A DNA stretch of 64,000 nt from positions 4,057,315-4,121,314 of the forward strand of contig CM037842.1 in assembly GCA_021234535.1 (NCBI GenBank), in the 5' to 3' direction. The notes under the pieces are model-generated. The model was not told the origin of the DNA. It worked only from the letters and a program-made list of their open reading frames with translations, and did no database searches. Origin of the DNA: Stichopus chloronotus. Its lineage: Eukaryota; Echinodermata; Holothuroidea; Aspidochirotida; Stichopodidae. Every line of letters starts with the position of its first letter. Position 1 is the stretch's first letter. This document shows, in pieces, positions 10,716 to 23,200 of this stretch. The translations under genes and the position numbers were made by a program.

Positions 10716-13700
10716 GATCTTTTCACTAGGTACGGTATTAAGCTTTTCAGATTCATACAATCAATACTATAATACAGAGAACTCTTTAAGGTGTCTACGA
10801 CGTTGTTAACATATAGGACTCTCTCTTGTCTAAATTTAACGCAAGCAACTGGTTGGTACAGAAGCTTACCAAGGAAAATCTTATTTAGTGGCCACCAATC
10901 AATGAGTGATTCATAGTGAAACACACAAGATCTAATCCCATATAAAACATATGATTAGAAACCAGTTGTGTTCATCGATTATATTTTGAACTTTTTTAAT
11001 TTCACAGATCGATCAAAGACTGTTGCGACTGTAGTAGTGCTATAACTATACACTATTCGACGATTGCAATACATTGTTAATCAATTAGACAGTATTGAAA
11101 ATTTTGTATTTGATTATTTACTCTCTCAATTGAAGCTACGGAGTGAAGGTCAAACATTGACAGAGTAATAATAACTTCACAATGTATAGATGACTTTGAA
11201 GGACTCTATCAATGGAAATTGATATATTAATTCACTATGATAATTATTCGATATCCCTATACATGCAGTGTAGACTCATTCTGGCGATTTTACAATTATT
11301 TCACAACTTGTTCACATTTCGTCTTATCCAAAAAAAAATCATTAAAATAAAATGTGGTTGCCACCCTACTTATTAAAAATGTCCAGCTTGTCAGTTGGTA
11401 CTCTTTTATTGAGTTATTTATATCATGAATACACTGTGCTTGTTCGGATAATGTTAAAAGATAATTACTATGCCTTGTATTTCTTATTGGTGCAGCATGT
11501 AACATAGCGTTCACTTACACCCGTTTTATGATTACATATTACGTGAATACTGTATAAACCGAGGAAGAAAGCTCAAAAAAAGATTCGTTAAAAACAACTT
11601 TTTTTTTTTACAAAAAAAGAAAGAATTTATTCAAAGAGGTGTTTGTTTCACAGAAAACACTCGTACTTTTAAAAGCATTATTTGTAGGTTTATCAAAAAA
11701 AGAAATGATGGTGGAGTTCGTTTCAAAAAATAAGTTTCTTACAGTAAGAAATTTAGTTAGAAGCTGCTCAAACATAATTTCTTCACTCAGTAATTGAAAG
11801 ACGCATCTTCCGTATATTAATGACTCAAAATGCTTTGAGGAGATGAAAGTTTTTCAGATATTTATCAGTTAGTCTGATCAGTTTAACAGTAATTAAAGTT
11901 ACCTTTGCATGGATTTTCCAAACGCTCTGTTTCCTTCTAGTAATTTGATTCATTTGTGACTAAAGAGCTCTGGCTTTACTTCACCAAAATTGTATAGTAG
12001 CCAAATTAAACAACTTTTTACTTTACATCTTCAGTCTGTGCTCCGATTTATTTTCCTACCCAAGGAATAGTCTTCTCTAAATCTTAATTTCTCTTCATTA
12101 ATATTATTATCATTTTGTTGGCTGTATTTAAAACCCATGTAGTAAATATAATCAATTACAAATGCCATTTCGTCAATGGGTTGTGTAGGTATGAGAAATG
12201 AAATCTTATTTCTAAGTATTATCCTTCACCTTCAGCAGGAGGGTGCTGGTCTTGCAGCTGGAGATGTAGATTTCTTGATTTGGAATTCAGTGCACTTAGA
12301 GCCAAAACTCTACTACAATATGTTTATATAGTGCGTAGATATGACAAGTGGTTAAGACTGTTCCAGTTAAGTCTTTTCTACCATGTCTTAACCTTAAACT
12401 GAATGTGACTCTTTCAATATATGTGTCAATGAATGCAACGAGTATATGTATATGAGTATACATGTTCTTTCATTATTACGTACGTTTTTAATTATATTCT
12501 TCCACAGTTCAACTCCTAAAGTAGAGCATTATCAGTAGAGAAACGCAGTTTACTGTTTTCACTGTTATACAGCAAAATTGGTTGAAAACCTCTTCTCTTC
12601 CACAAAGAAAAAATAAACTAAAAACAAACACAAGTAAACAGTGACTTTAATATATATTTGTCTTCACTGTAAAGTTTAATTAAATCTGAAAGAAAATCGA
12701 TTTCAGAAATTAATAAAAGAAAAAGCGCGACATGGTTTTCCTTTCATAATACGTCAATGGCAAAATGGGTTATTGAAAATGATTGATGCCAAGTTCTTTG
12801 AGAAAAAAACGTCTTCAAAATTGTCGACGTCGTAGGATACAAACACTGCATGAAATGCTACAGAAATACCCTGTTTAATCGTACACTTTACAAGTATTTG
12901 GTTTCGCTGTTTAGATATATATTTCAATAATATCTTTTGGTCAGTATGTATAAGTGTAGATATATCGTTCTCATTCCGAATTGGACAATAAAATTATGTC
13001 ACTATATGAACCTGCCGTTAGAACTACAAGGCTTCTCTTGTTGCTCGGCATTACGATCATTTTTAACCCAAACTGCCAAAGGAGAGCTTATGACATTTTG
13101 CCGTTTATCTTTAGTGAGACATCGAGTTGTGATGAATTCTATTGAAGATTACAAGACAACGGAAGCATTTATCAAAACCTACGGCATACAGAAATTTGTA
13201 AAAGCCATTGTAAGCCAGGCCATTACCAACCACATGATTGGTAGAAAATCTCGGATATATACATTGCATAAACGAGGGGCCTCAATGGTGGCTCTTTAAT
13301 GGCTAAGTCAATGAGAGTAATGGTGGTGTGAGGCCATACGACCTGACTAAATACAGATGTCTTATATCCATCTGTCAAGCTACAAATGTACTGTTTACTA
13401 GTCTCCTCAACAAGTTGCTTTTACTTTGGTGGTGAGAGCTCATTGTGAATGGTGCTTAGAAAATCGAAAACAGCCTGTGTAAAAGTCGTTACATTTCATT
13501 CAAATGAAGTATTTTACCATTGCATGTCAATAAACCATCTCTCAAGCTACAAATGTACTGTTTACTAGTCTCCTCAATAAGTTGCTTTTACTTTGGTGGT
13601 GAGAGCTCATTGTGAATGGTGCTTAGAAAATCGAAAACAGCCTGTGTAAAAGTCGTTACATTTCATTCAAATGAAGTATTTTACCATTGCATGTCAATAA

Positions 13701-14288
13701 ACAAGGTTTTATAGTAAGAGATCAATGTATGAACTGTTATTTCATTAATGTGTTTTGCACAATAGTCGGTTTCCTTTGTGAAAATACAAAAGTTCTTAAA
13801 AGAGGATGAAAAACAGTAAAGTCACACTGATTTTGTCTAACACAGACTTTTTCTTATTTTCAATCTGTAACGGATATAGAGTACTTTTTGTCGTATACTT
13901 GAAGGCAGGATACCACATGTTGTGAAACAATGATTACAGTCGACAATAAGACATTGCACTAAGATAAGTTTTAATCGTAAACAAAAAGGAGAGCTGTAAT
14001 GTATTTGTTTTTGTGGTATTACGTTCCATTTCCATTCTTAGTCTTCATAGCAGTAACTAGAAGCTTGGAAAACAAAAGTACACTCACTTAAAACGTTTAA
14101 AATTGAACTTTACTGTAGAAATCTCCGTGACTACGAATAAGAGACTACTTACCGCACAATTGGTGTTAAAGGCAGCATTATCGTGATTGTGCATATTGAG
14201 CTACATTTTAATGAAACATTTTTTTTTATACAGAATACAGTACGTTCAGAAAATAGCTCTGTCTTAGGCGAAAGGAAAAGTTTGCGGT
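10716..14288. other. Intergenic stretch between hevein-like copies 2 and 3
   Basis: About 3.6 kb upstream of copy 2 and downstream of copy 3. It is AT-rich with many poly-A/T runs. The only notable structure is the 167-bp tandem duplication at 13368-13701. A 120-codon plus-strand frame at 12937-13299 has no domain that I recognise and no splice or family support. Confidence 0.5.
13368..13701 (+). repeat. Near-perfect 167-bp tandem duplication
   Basis: Two adjacent units, 13368-13534 and 13535-13701, both begin CCATCT[GC]TCAAGCTACAAA and end GCATGTCAATAAA. They differ at only a few bases (G/C near the start and CAACAAG/CAATAAG), so the duplication is recent. Each unit ends in AATAAA, a possible plus-strand poly(A) signal. 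They lie just downstream of an unassigned 120-codon frame. Confidence 0.9.
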
Positions 14289-16393
14289 TTAATTAGTTGT
14301 CTTTCGGTAATCGACACAGCTTGAGCATTCACAATGAATAGCCGTATTACCACAATAGGAATAAGCTGAACAACAGGGCTTAGCAGAAAGTTCGTTGCAA
14401 ATAGCTATCTGGCCGTTTGGTGCAAGGTAATCTCCGGCCACATTTTGAGTCGTCTCTCCAATATTGTGAGCTAGCTGCGGTAAAGAAATGAAATAAATGT
14501 AGCTTGAGTATTGTTGACTTTACAATTAAAAAACTTAGTATTCAGAGAATTGAGATAGAGAACAACGTCAAAGTGAACAAAGTTAACAAATTTAGACAAA
14601 TTCTATCTAAGGAAGATTTTTGTAAAGAATAATTTCTTTGAACCATACATGATGTAAACTCTTGACATTACTTTCGTCTATATGTATTTGGTGCTTTGTC
14701 AGTACTACATCGAGCTGAATGACTTTGGACTAATTAACAGAATAAAGCATGATCAGCACATTGCAAAACTCCCATCTCGAATTCCCTATCAAATCACTTC
14801 CTTTTAGACGGATTATGAGCATTCAAATAGAAGCAAAGAAATACACAAACACAAACAAAGAGACGAGCAAAGACATAGAAACAGTTACCCAGTGTATAAG
14901 GAAAACAGCCTGTATTTGTGTTCATGCAAGCAATGTCATTATCATAAACCGAATAAACAATTCTCCTAAGAGAGTTTGCATTTACTGAAACGCAAATCTT
15001 ACCAGTCAATGATAAGCTGTGACTGCTCGCAATATCATCATTGGTCTCCACCGTGTTGACTCCCGGTGAACATTTAAAGGTCCGTAACTGAGTGTATCCT
15101 TTCGCGAATATGGAAACAATGTAAGTAGCATTTTTTGTTATCAAAGCAATGCATTTCGTTTCAAAATGGAACCAATTAAAAAGACTGAGACTTCTGAGCC
15201 TCATATTAATCTTACTGCTACTTAGTGTTATATAGAGATGATCATTCTACGCCACCGTACTCAAAAGGGTCATACAAAGTTTAGTCTTCCGGTGTTTACC
15301 CGAATTTATTAACATTTTCTTTATTCCCCTCAGATAGTCAGATAAGACACGGTAAAACAATAAAAATAGAAAACTCAGACACTGCTTCCTGGAAAGATTT
15401 CGTAATGCTATGTGATTAATAGATCACGGGTAGCAACGAGTTGCATACCATTATATATACAGTCGTGTGCTTCTGATTGGTCAACGCTGTCATGTAGATC
15501 TCGTGACCATCTACCCCGGGAAGCCATGAGGCCAAGCGTCAGCCATAAGGCCCGCACTGGTAATCTGGCTGTCAAAGTGTCAATGACTGTATTCAATACA
15601 AGAATGTGTCATCGTATCTCTCCGTTCTCGTTTTTTCTGTCATCGTCATGTAACTCTGTCATCGATTTAAATCATCAACATCAATTTCATTCGTATCAAA
15701 ACTATGTGCCAGTCGAATCCATTATTACATAAATGAAAGAGCAATCGACAAAGGTCAAGTAAATCTCTCTGGATTCTTCTGTCCTGACGTCTCTCTACTG
15801 TAAGTTCTACTGGGAACTTTCTGTGTTGTTAACAGCTAAAACATCTGTCGCTGGGGCAGTCAAACCACGACTGTAAAAACCTTCTAAAAGCCTCGATATC
15901 AGAGACGAATATAATGAGGGATTATGTATCGTTGTAAACTGGTTAAATTCATCTGCAACTTGTTTACTCTCAAATAAGACTTATTTTGGTAGATTGAGTA
16001 GCAAACGTACTAAGGATTAATCCTAAATAACGAACTATGACAGTCAACGTTTCTTGGAGCTTTCAAGTTAACTTTTGCTAAATACGAGAGTCACTGCTGG
16101 GTAATGCACTTGCAGTGTGTGTTTCTGTTTCTACGTGTTTTTTTTTTTTTTGGTTAATTGTCAATAATACAAGGTGTGTTAAATAAATGAAAGGATGCAA
16201 AAGCGCTCTTTGAAGTTCTAAGGTCTTCTAAGCATATTTCGTCACCAACACACTGCTATTATTACAGTACCTCTCTAAACTGCGACGAGGATAAAAGTAT
16301 TGAAAGAAAGAAAAGAAAGTATTTACCTTCAACGTCTCCCGACAACAATACCATAGTGACTTCCAGAAATGTGATAACTGAAAATTTCACCAT
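14289..16393 (-). pseudogene. Hevein-like secreted protein, copy 3, with frameshift in the last exon
   Basis: Same architecture as the sister genes: 16393-16327 (67-bp signal-peptide exon, MVKFSVITFLEVTMVLL), 15098-15003 (linker with FKCSP, 96 bp) and 14474-14289. Junctions are phase 1. The last exon is 186 bp against 188 bp in copies 1 and 2, which breaks the frame. After YWRDDSKCG there is one surplus base at about 14436, then the correct frame resumes with GDYLAPNGQIAIC, CCSAYSYCGNTAIHC and C-x-C-x-x-C-VDYRK. Read as it stands, the protein runs into an early stop about 20 codons on. It is either a young pseudogene, since splice sites, signal peptide and all eight domain cysteines remain, or an assembly error. 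Confidence 0.68.
15420..15600. other. GC-rich island inside hevein-like copy 3 intron 1
   Basis: A locally GC-rich block (ATCTACCCCGGGAAGCCATG, later AAGGCCCGCACTGG) is open on both strands over about 180 bp. No family is recognised. It is probably a mobile-element remnant or chance. Confidence 0.25.
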
Positions 16394-17234
16394 CATTAAT
16401 GGTTTATAGGATGTTTAGTCAACTACTCTTATTCAACAAATGTTAAAAAAAAGATAGTTACCATGAATATATCAGTTTAACCTTGATTCTAGTTATTCTA
16501 CTTTATAATTCCTGGCTTGTTTAAATTTTGCGAAGTAGCCAAAAGACTTGATAAAAAAGTTTACGAAGGAAGACTGTGTTAATTACTTGTGACCAACAAA
16601 CCACAGAAAGACTATAATATGTATTGTTATCATTGATAGTCGAACCCAATAGGTAACATTAAGTAAGGAGTTTGATTACGTTTATCGATCTTTTGCTTGA
16701 GTTGATTTTGTATGGACGTCTTTAATTAGATAGAAGAAACTACGGAGAGGATTTATTTGTACTGGATACTCGTGCATCACTGCACAATGTAAATTAATTA
16801 AAGGAAATAAGAATTATTGTTTAACCTGAATGTAATGAATAATAGTCTAAGGTTGGGTGATTAATTGAAATATTAGTTCTGAAACGTAGAAATTTCTTTT
16901 TGAGACACACTCGATGGAAAGTAAAGTATTTTCTCAATATATCAAGATAACTCTTCCACAAAAATAAGTCATATATGAAATATATATCAAGAAGCACACC
17001 GAGTTTGATGACAATAAAAACCTAGCTAATTTTTACCTTTTTCCTTTCAATTTTGAAATTTGTTTACTTTACTGATAGGACTCATTTTCTTAATGTTAAA
17101 TGTAGTCCCGTAATATCGGTAATTTACCTTTAAAAACATCGTAAGAGTGAAATGACTTTTTTACTGTATCTTCAGTTGTTTATTGCCCAATGTAAATACA
17201 GTGCACTATACTCCCTATTGCAAAGAGTGAGATA

Positions 17235-20200
17235 ATGACGAGGTCCTTATCTCGAGTATTCCTAATAAAACTCAACATTGATTCTAAGGTTTGTTTCTTT
17301 TTATTATTTATAGTTACGAATAATATTTTCCTTACAAAAGGTACTTCACTTAATTGCCACTTACCACGTTTAACTATTAAACCATTACAACTTGCCTGGA
17401 GGTATAAAATACTGCCACACACACACACACACATACAAAAAGACTTGACAAACTTGTTAAATATCAAGCAATATGTTTCTTTGTGGACACCTGCGCCTCG
17501 CTGCTGTTTTAATGTTTTTCTCTCTCTCAGGTTAGTATTCAAGCAGAGAGTTGCAACACCTTGATTCAAGTAAAATTGTGTAGTACATTCACCAATAGCC
17601 AGGTAAAATATAGCAAAGCGAAAGTAACCATTTGTTACAAAATGAAGCGAGTTGGTATTGGTTGTGCGCCTGTAAATTCTAAGACGTTTATCTGCTAATA
17701 ACAGTGTACACTCTCTATTATTGTTGCATTGCATATATGTTCAATCGATGTATTTCTTTTAAACAGTTATGATAAATACCACTTTCCTAAGTGTTCACAG
17801 TGTTACATATATCAATATTTTAAACATCTTACATTAACATTTCTTTTAAACACTGTCATTTTCTCCATGTCCTAGGGGACATTCTGCTATTTTATTTGTA
17901 TATTCCTTACAGCTAACTTATATACCTCAAATCTGAAAAGCTTCTGTCTGTTTAATATCTAAAAACGTTAATTGCTGTGAGGAGGACTGCCCAAAAAGAG
18001 GAGAGTATTAAGTCGCTCAGTACAAATTAATATAATGCTTATTTTTCTTTTCTTTTTTTTAAAACAGAAAGCACTTCTTTAAAAAGAATTAACGAAGAAG
18101 ATACGCTGTATTTGGAATGTCAAGTGCTATCTTCCTTTCATACTTTGGCCTGGACGCACAACAAAGATTTACTGTCAAGTTACAGTGGATATACATTTAA
18201 CCATAGAGATGCTCACTATTCGATTACCGTTAATCACACCATCTTGAAGTCCACTCTAAGGAAAGACGACGTCACTTTAGCCGATGCTGGGAATTACTCC
18301 TGTATCCAGCACCTATCCGCCAAGGAGTCAGAAATTACGTCATACCGAGTGTTTATTCAAGGTAACGATTATCCTACAGTCACATATCTCAATCGTTCTA
18401 CAACATTAGAAATTACCTGAGCAACTCTGCACATACCTCACAGCACAAATTCTGTACCAGCTAAATTGTGCCACCTAAACATTTTTATTAAGAGTTTACA
18501 GTTGGAGTCGTCATCCGTTGATTATTGAGTTTACGAAATGAAATTATTCTTTAATAAGACACGAATATTGCCTTATGTAATTGCATCTCCTTTCAAACTG
18601 TTTTTTTTTTCTTTCAAATTGTTCTAGGACGGTTTTTGTGTTCTTAAAGACTTTGCAGGATACACATATGCATGAGATAAGAGTTCACACGCAAAGTTCG
18701 TAGCGCCATTGGACACAGTCTTTTCAAGCATAGATTATGCAATTTCTGTGGTCTTAGTTTGTAAGTATAAAAATAATTAGGACAAACTTGAACAATAATT
18801 GCACTGATCTGAGCTTACTGCTACTTGGATAATATAAAGAGTTCACGTGTATATATATATTCTCATGTGAAAGAGAATATTGAAATTGTGAAACGAAATC
18901 AGAAAATGATCTAGTGATTGAAAATGATAGAATGAAATGCCATGTGTCAGTAAGCTTTGAGAGAATATTGAGTTTACAATCGTCATTGCTTGTATCATTC
19001 AATTTGTGCTCAACGACTTTCGTAACTTCAGGATACCAAATGAAGCAAGCTATGAAAGGTATCCTGGTATGATTTTACTATACACATTTTCGTTTCACTT
19101 TTGGTATTACTTATTTACTTTTGGTATTATTTACTTTGGTATTAATTCTTATTTGGTAACCCAGACAATATCTGCTGCATACTTCATACTGTCAAACTAT
19201 TGAGTTCAATGCTATGGAATAAGTGACGTTGCTTTGCTACAGTTCTCGGAGTGTTAAAAGCAGATTTAGACAGGTAACGTGACTGCTGCATTGTGAAGTT
19301 TGTGAATAATGAAGTTCTTAACAATTTTTTTTAGAAGCGTGAATCTTTCTTAGCGACTTCTCGCCAGGCCAGTACTGAATGTTAGAAACAAGACTTTTGC
19401 AATCTCATATGACTTAAAGTAAACTAAAACCGCCATTTGTCACACATTTCACGGAGGACGGAATAACATGACAGTCCGGTCAATCCCGTGAGTCTTAAAT
19501 CCTGACTCATGGTTGTTAAACTAATTTCATTTACTTATTCAAAATGTGGATAATTTTAGTATAGATGAAATTACTTTGTGTTAGGAATAATTCTAAGCTC
19601 TTCGTTAACACGGTATACCTTTAATATAACTTAAAATCAGTCATGAAAGAAAAAAAAAAACATGTAATTTAATGTTGCCAGCTAACTGTTGGTTGTAACG
19701 GAGGTGTCTTTAACAAAAGACTTGCCATAAATACCTCATAAACAATTCATTTAGAGGTAACCTATTGCTTACAAGTGCGCTTTTCATAAGCTCAAAAACA
19801 GAAAGTATCAGCAAAAGACAAATGATGTGAATAGTCCTTAGTCAATAGGAAATTTCAATATGTTTGTTTACGATACCACAGAAATTAAATATTAACTATC
19901 AAGTTAAGTGGATTGTTACTTTCTAAGGGGTATATATGTGTGCTATGGAGGGGAAGATTTAACGAGGTATTCATTTAAAGCTCAACTGCTTCATTACCTT
20001 TTTTTATGATAAAGTGATACAAACATGTTTATTTCTGGCACAAAAGTGTCAAATGTGAACGTTGTATGGTATGCCATTGAGAGCAATTTATTATGTAATG
20101 ACAATGTAGACCAAAGGAGTAATAACTGGACGCCTGTTTATCATATTTACATAATGATTTAAAGTTGTTTCATCAACTGACAATCAACTTTCAGTTAACT

Positions 20201-23200
20201 TTCGTCCTTATGGAAGGGCATTGAAGCTTAAAGTGTTGCTGATGTTTGTATTGACATATAATGATAAGTTCTATCATTAAGGCGATATTAGATTTGGCTT
20301 ATACTACGTAACTAGAAATGCTGATTGCTTCATTCGAATTTGTTAAGTTGAATATTCACAACATAGACAAGGAGGGATTAAAAATGTACCAGTTGCAAAC
20401 TTGCCGACAAAATAACATTGTTGCATTTCGTGCAGATACTTTCAAAATAAATTCAGAGGTAGCCATCATGCGAAATAGAAAGAATCTTACAGTGTCGATT
20501 ACAGTATCTCGTATAGTTCTAAGGTTACACTTAGTGTGATATTATAGCCAAATGTGGCCTCCACAGTAGTTTGTGCTCACGGTTCCCAAAAGAAAAACCT
20601 GGCTCCACACCTATATACATTTGCCAACGCACAAAGACTTTAAAACAGGGTATTTTATAATGTCGTTGCAACTGACTATTTGCAACTAAAATTAAGCAGG
20701 AAGCATTCGAGTGGATTTGCTTATTCTTGACCTAAGAAAAAAGAAAACACTGGTCATAGAGGGAACATGGCATTATATCTGATATTGTTGAAACTGCTGA
20801 GTATCAGGTTATATTATTTGCATTGATAAATGATTCTCTTTTATCATTTCATGATGTAATTTTGATTGAAATGAAAGTTTTCAGCTTTAATTCATGTTAC
20901 AGTTTTGTTTCCTTACGAAAGGATTGTTCTTTCTATAATTGTGTAAATTAGTTCCAAACTGAGAAAGATTCATAACTATTTGTGAATGTGAATTTAAGAG
21001 GAATGTTGGTATGTGATAATTTGATGCATAACTACCATGAATACCGTTTCTTATAAGATGAATGGTGTATCCGAAATATATTTTAATTAACAGGGTATCC
21101 GTCACTAAGTGTTAGCAAACTAAAGATCAAAGACGGAGAAGACATCAACGCGAGTTGCTGTCTTACAGTAGTTTCCATGTTGGAAGAACACCGAATCAAT
21201 TTTACTTGGTCGTTAGGAGATACGCCACTCGTCACCTCTTGCAACCTAACAGAAGAATCTTCGAATGATTCTGATTCTATTAAACGTTGCTGCAATATTG
21301 TAATCCAGGTCAACCGTACTCAAAATGAGGAGTCCCTTCGTTGCCGCACAACGGAAAGATCAGACCACCAATCAAGCCATACCTTGTTTGTTGAATGTGA
21401 GTTCTGTATATATCAATGATGATAGGTACAACTTTAACAAGAAGTTCACATTGAATTCTTGACGTATATATCAATCATTGATTTGGAAGAGATTTTAGAT
21501 GTCAAAAGCACTAGTTGTCAAGGGAAAACCACAAATCGTAAGAATTTTTTTTTTTTTTTACATACTGTTACTAATGTACATCCAACTATGTACATTATAT
21601 GAGTAAGTAGGTAGAAATTAAAAGAGCCTTTTTAATATAAATCCATGGTCAGACATCACAAAAGGAGTGGTAACAAAATAATCAAACACGTTCATTACCA
21701 CTGCTGATTTTGTTCAAATAACATACACATGAGGAATATTCCAAGGAATATTATAAGGACTATTCTTCTCAAACCGTATGGTTAAAAATGTTTTGAGACG
21801 ATGGGTGCCCACAGCGATTGCAAAGGATTATTATGTTTGTACTCGTCAGATTCTCCAACAGTCAACATTCATCCTGTCTCAAAAATAGCAACTTTCCCGG
21901 GTGAAGAAATATCATTCGTTTGTGAAGTGAAAGGCAATCCCATAAAAAGCGTTCATCTGGAGAAGAAAGCAGCAGAAGCCGAATGGATGATCGTGGAAAC
22001 TTTCGACAATCAAGAAAAGTTAACTCAACAGCGAGTGACTTTTCCGTTAACATCTGATGAGGATTCATACGGACATTATCGTTGCATGGCCCAAAATGTC
22101 CATGGCATTTCTTACTCCAATCTAACTTTGGTATCAAGTGAGTGAACTAATTTATTTAATGTATAAAATTTATGGCTGCAAACATTTTATTTCTTCAACA
22201 TTGATCTGAATTTAGTGTAGAGCGATTTGCACTTTGCTTGTAATGTCGTGACTTAAGTGTTAAGAATAAATATACTTGGAGGTAATTAAATTTAACGACA
22301 ATGCAACAGTGATCAGAATCGGGAAGGAAGGTTATATCTCAATATATATATTTCCAAATTACAGTACCTGAGATAGGTGGCATTTCTCGCTAAAAGTAAT
22401 TAAGCAACTCTAGCAATGATCTTAGAACCTACTCCACACTGTTGTAGATACCATCGATAAGTCCTAATGAACAGGGAGTGTGTGTTACTGTGGGTTTATC
22501 AGGAAGCAATTCCTAAAGAAATATAGGACTTTCTCTCCGATAGGTTGCGTCGTATCAAAAAGATATTTAAGAAATTTTGGATCGCCTTTTGTTTCTTTCT
22601 ATTTAACATTTCACCTAAATATAACGTCATACAACTAATACGTACAAAACGTTCTCCTCAGTAACATTGTTTCTTCTTCTCTTATTTCAGGAAAGCCAAA
22701 AAAGTTAAAATATTTTGCTGCTGTTATCGAAATTTTAGTTTTCCCTTTGTGTGTGATATTTGCCTACAGAATAACAAAATCAGGTACGTAGAATTTATTG
22801 AACAGCTATTTGTTCTTTTCAATCATAAGTGTTTTGTATCAACTTGAAAGCACCTAACTTTGCAATTGCCAAAAGCTTTCCTCGATGAACGTATTTTCCA
22901 TAAAACATGTGAAATAATGTATTACGCATCAATAGTAGTTACGAATCATATAAAAAATTCTGGCACCGTTGCATATGTTTCATTTTTTTTTCAGAAACTG
23001 CACAGATTCATTATCGTGTCTCGAGGAATTTCACACGGTAACAGCTTTTGCCCATTCCTTTCCTACAAAGTACAATAACTACCATTGCCTCAATTTCCAT
23101 ATTGTGACATAATACAAAGACAAACAATGCAATACGCGTTAATGCCACCGACGATGCTTGAGAGATACATTATGACATTTACCACATTTAGCTTTCCGTA

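Noticed and set aside
12937..13299. 120-codon plus-strand frame
   Set aside because: Among the longest frames in the window, but I recognise no domain, it has no flanking exon or signal peptide, and its composition is not distinctive. It could be a gene; the evidence is too thin to call.
14794..15204. 136-codon minus-strand frame
   Set aside because: Only its middle part (15098-15003) is the linker exon of hevein-like copy 3. The rest reads through both splice sites into intron.
17490..17532. Possible alternative signal exon before CTCTCTCAG/GTTAGT in receptor 1
   Set aside because: The ATG there gives only MFFSLS before the donor, too short for a signal peptide. The exon at 17235-17340 has a better hydrophobic core and the right phase.
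17180..17734. 184-codon minus-strand frame, the longest in the window
   Set aside because: It lies opposite the signal-peptide exon of receptor 1, includes a (GTGTGT)n-derived Cys-Val run and shows no domain. Chance open frame.
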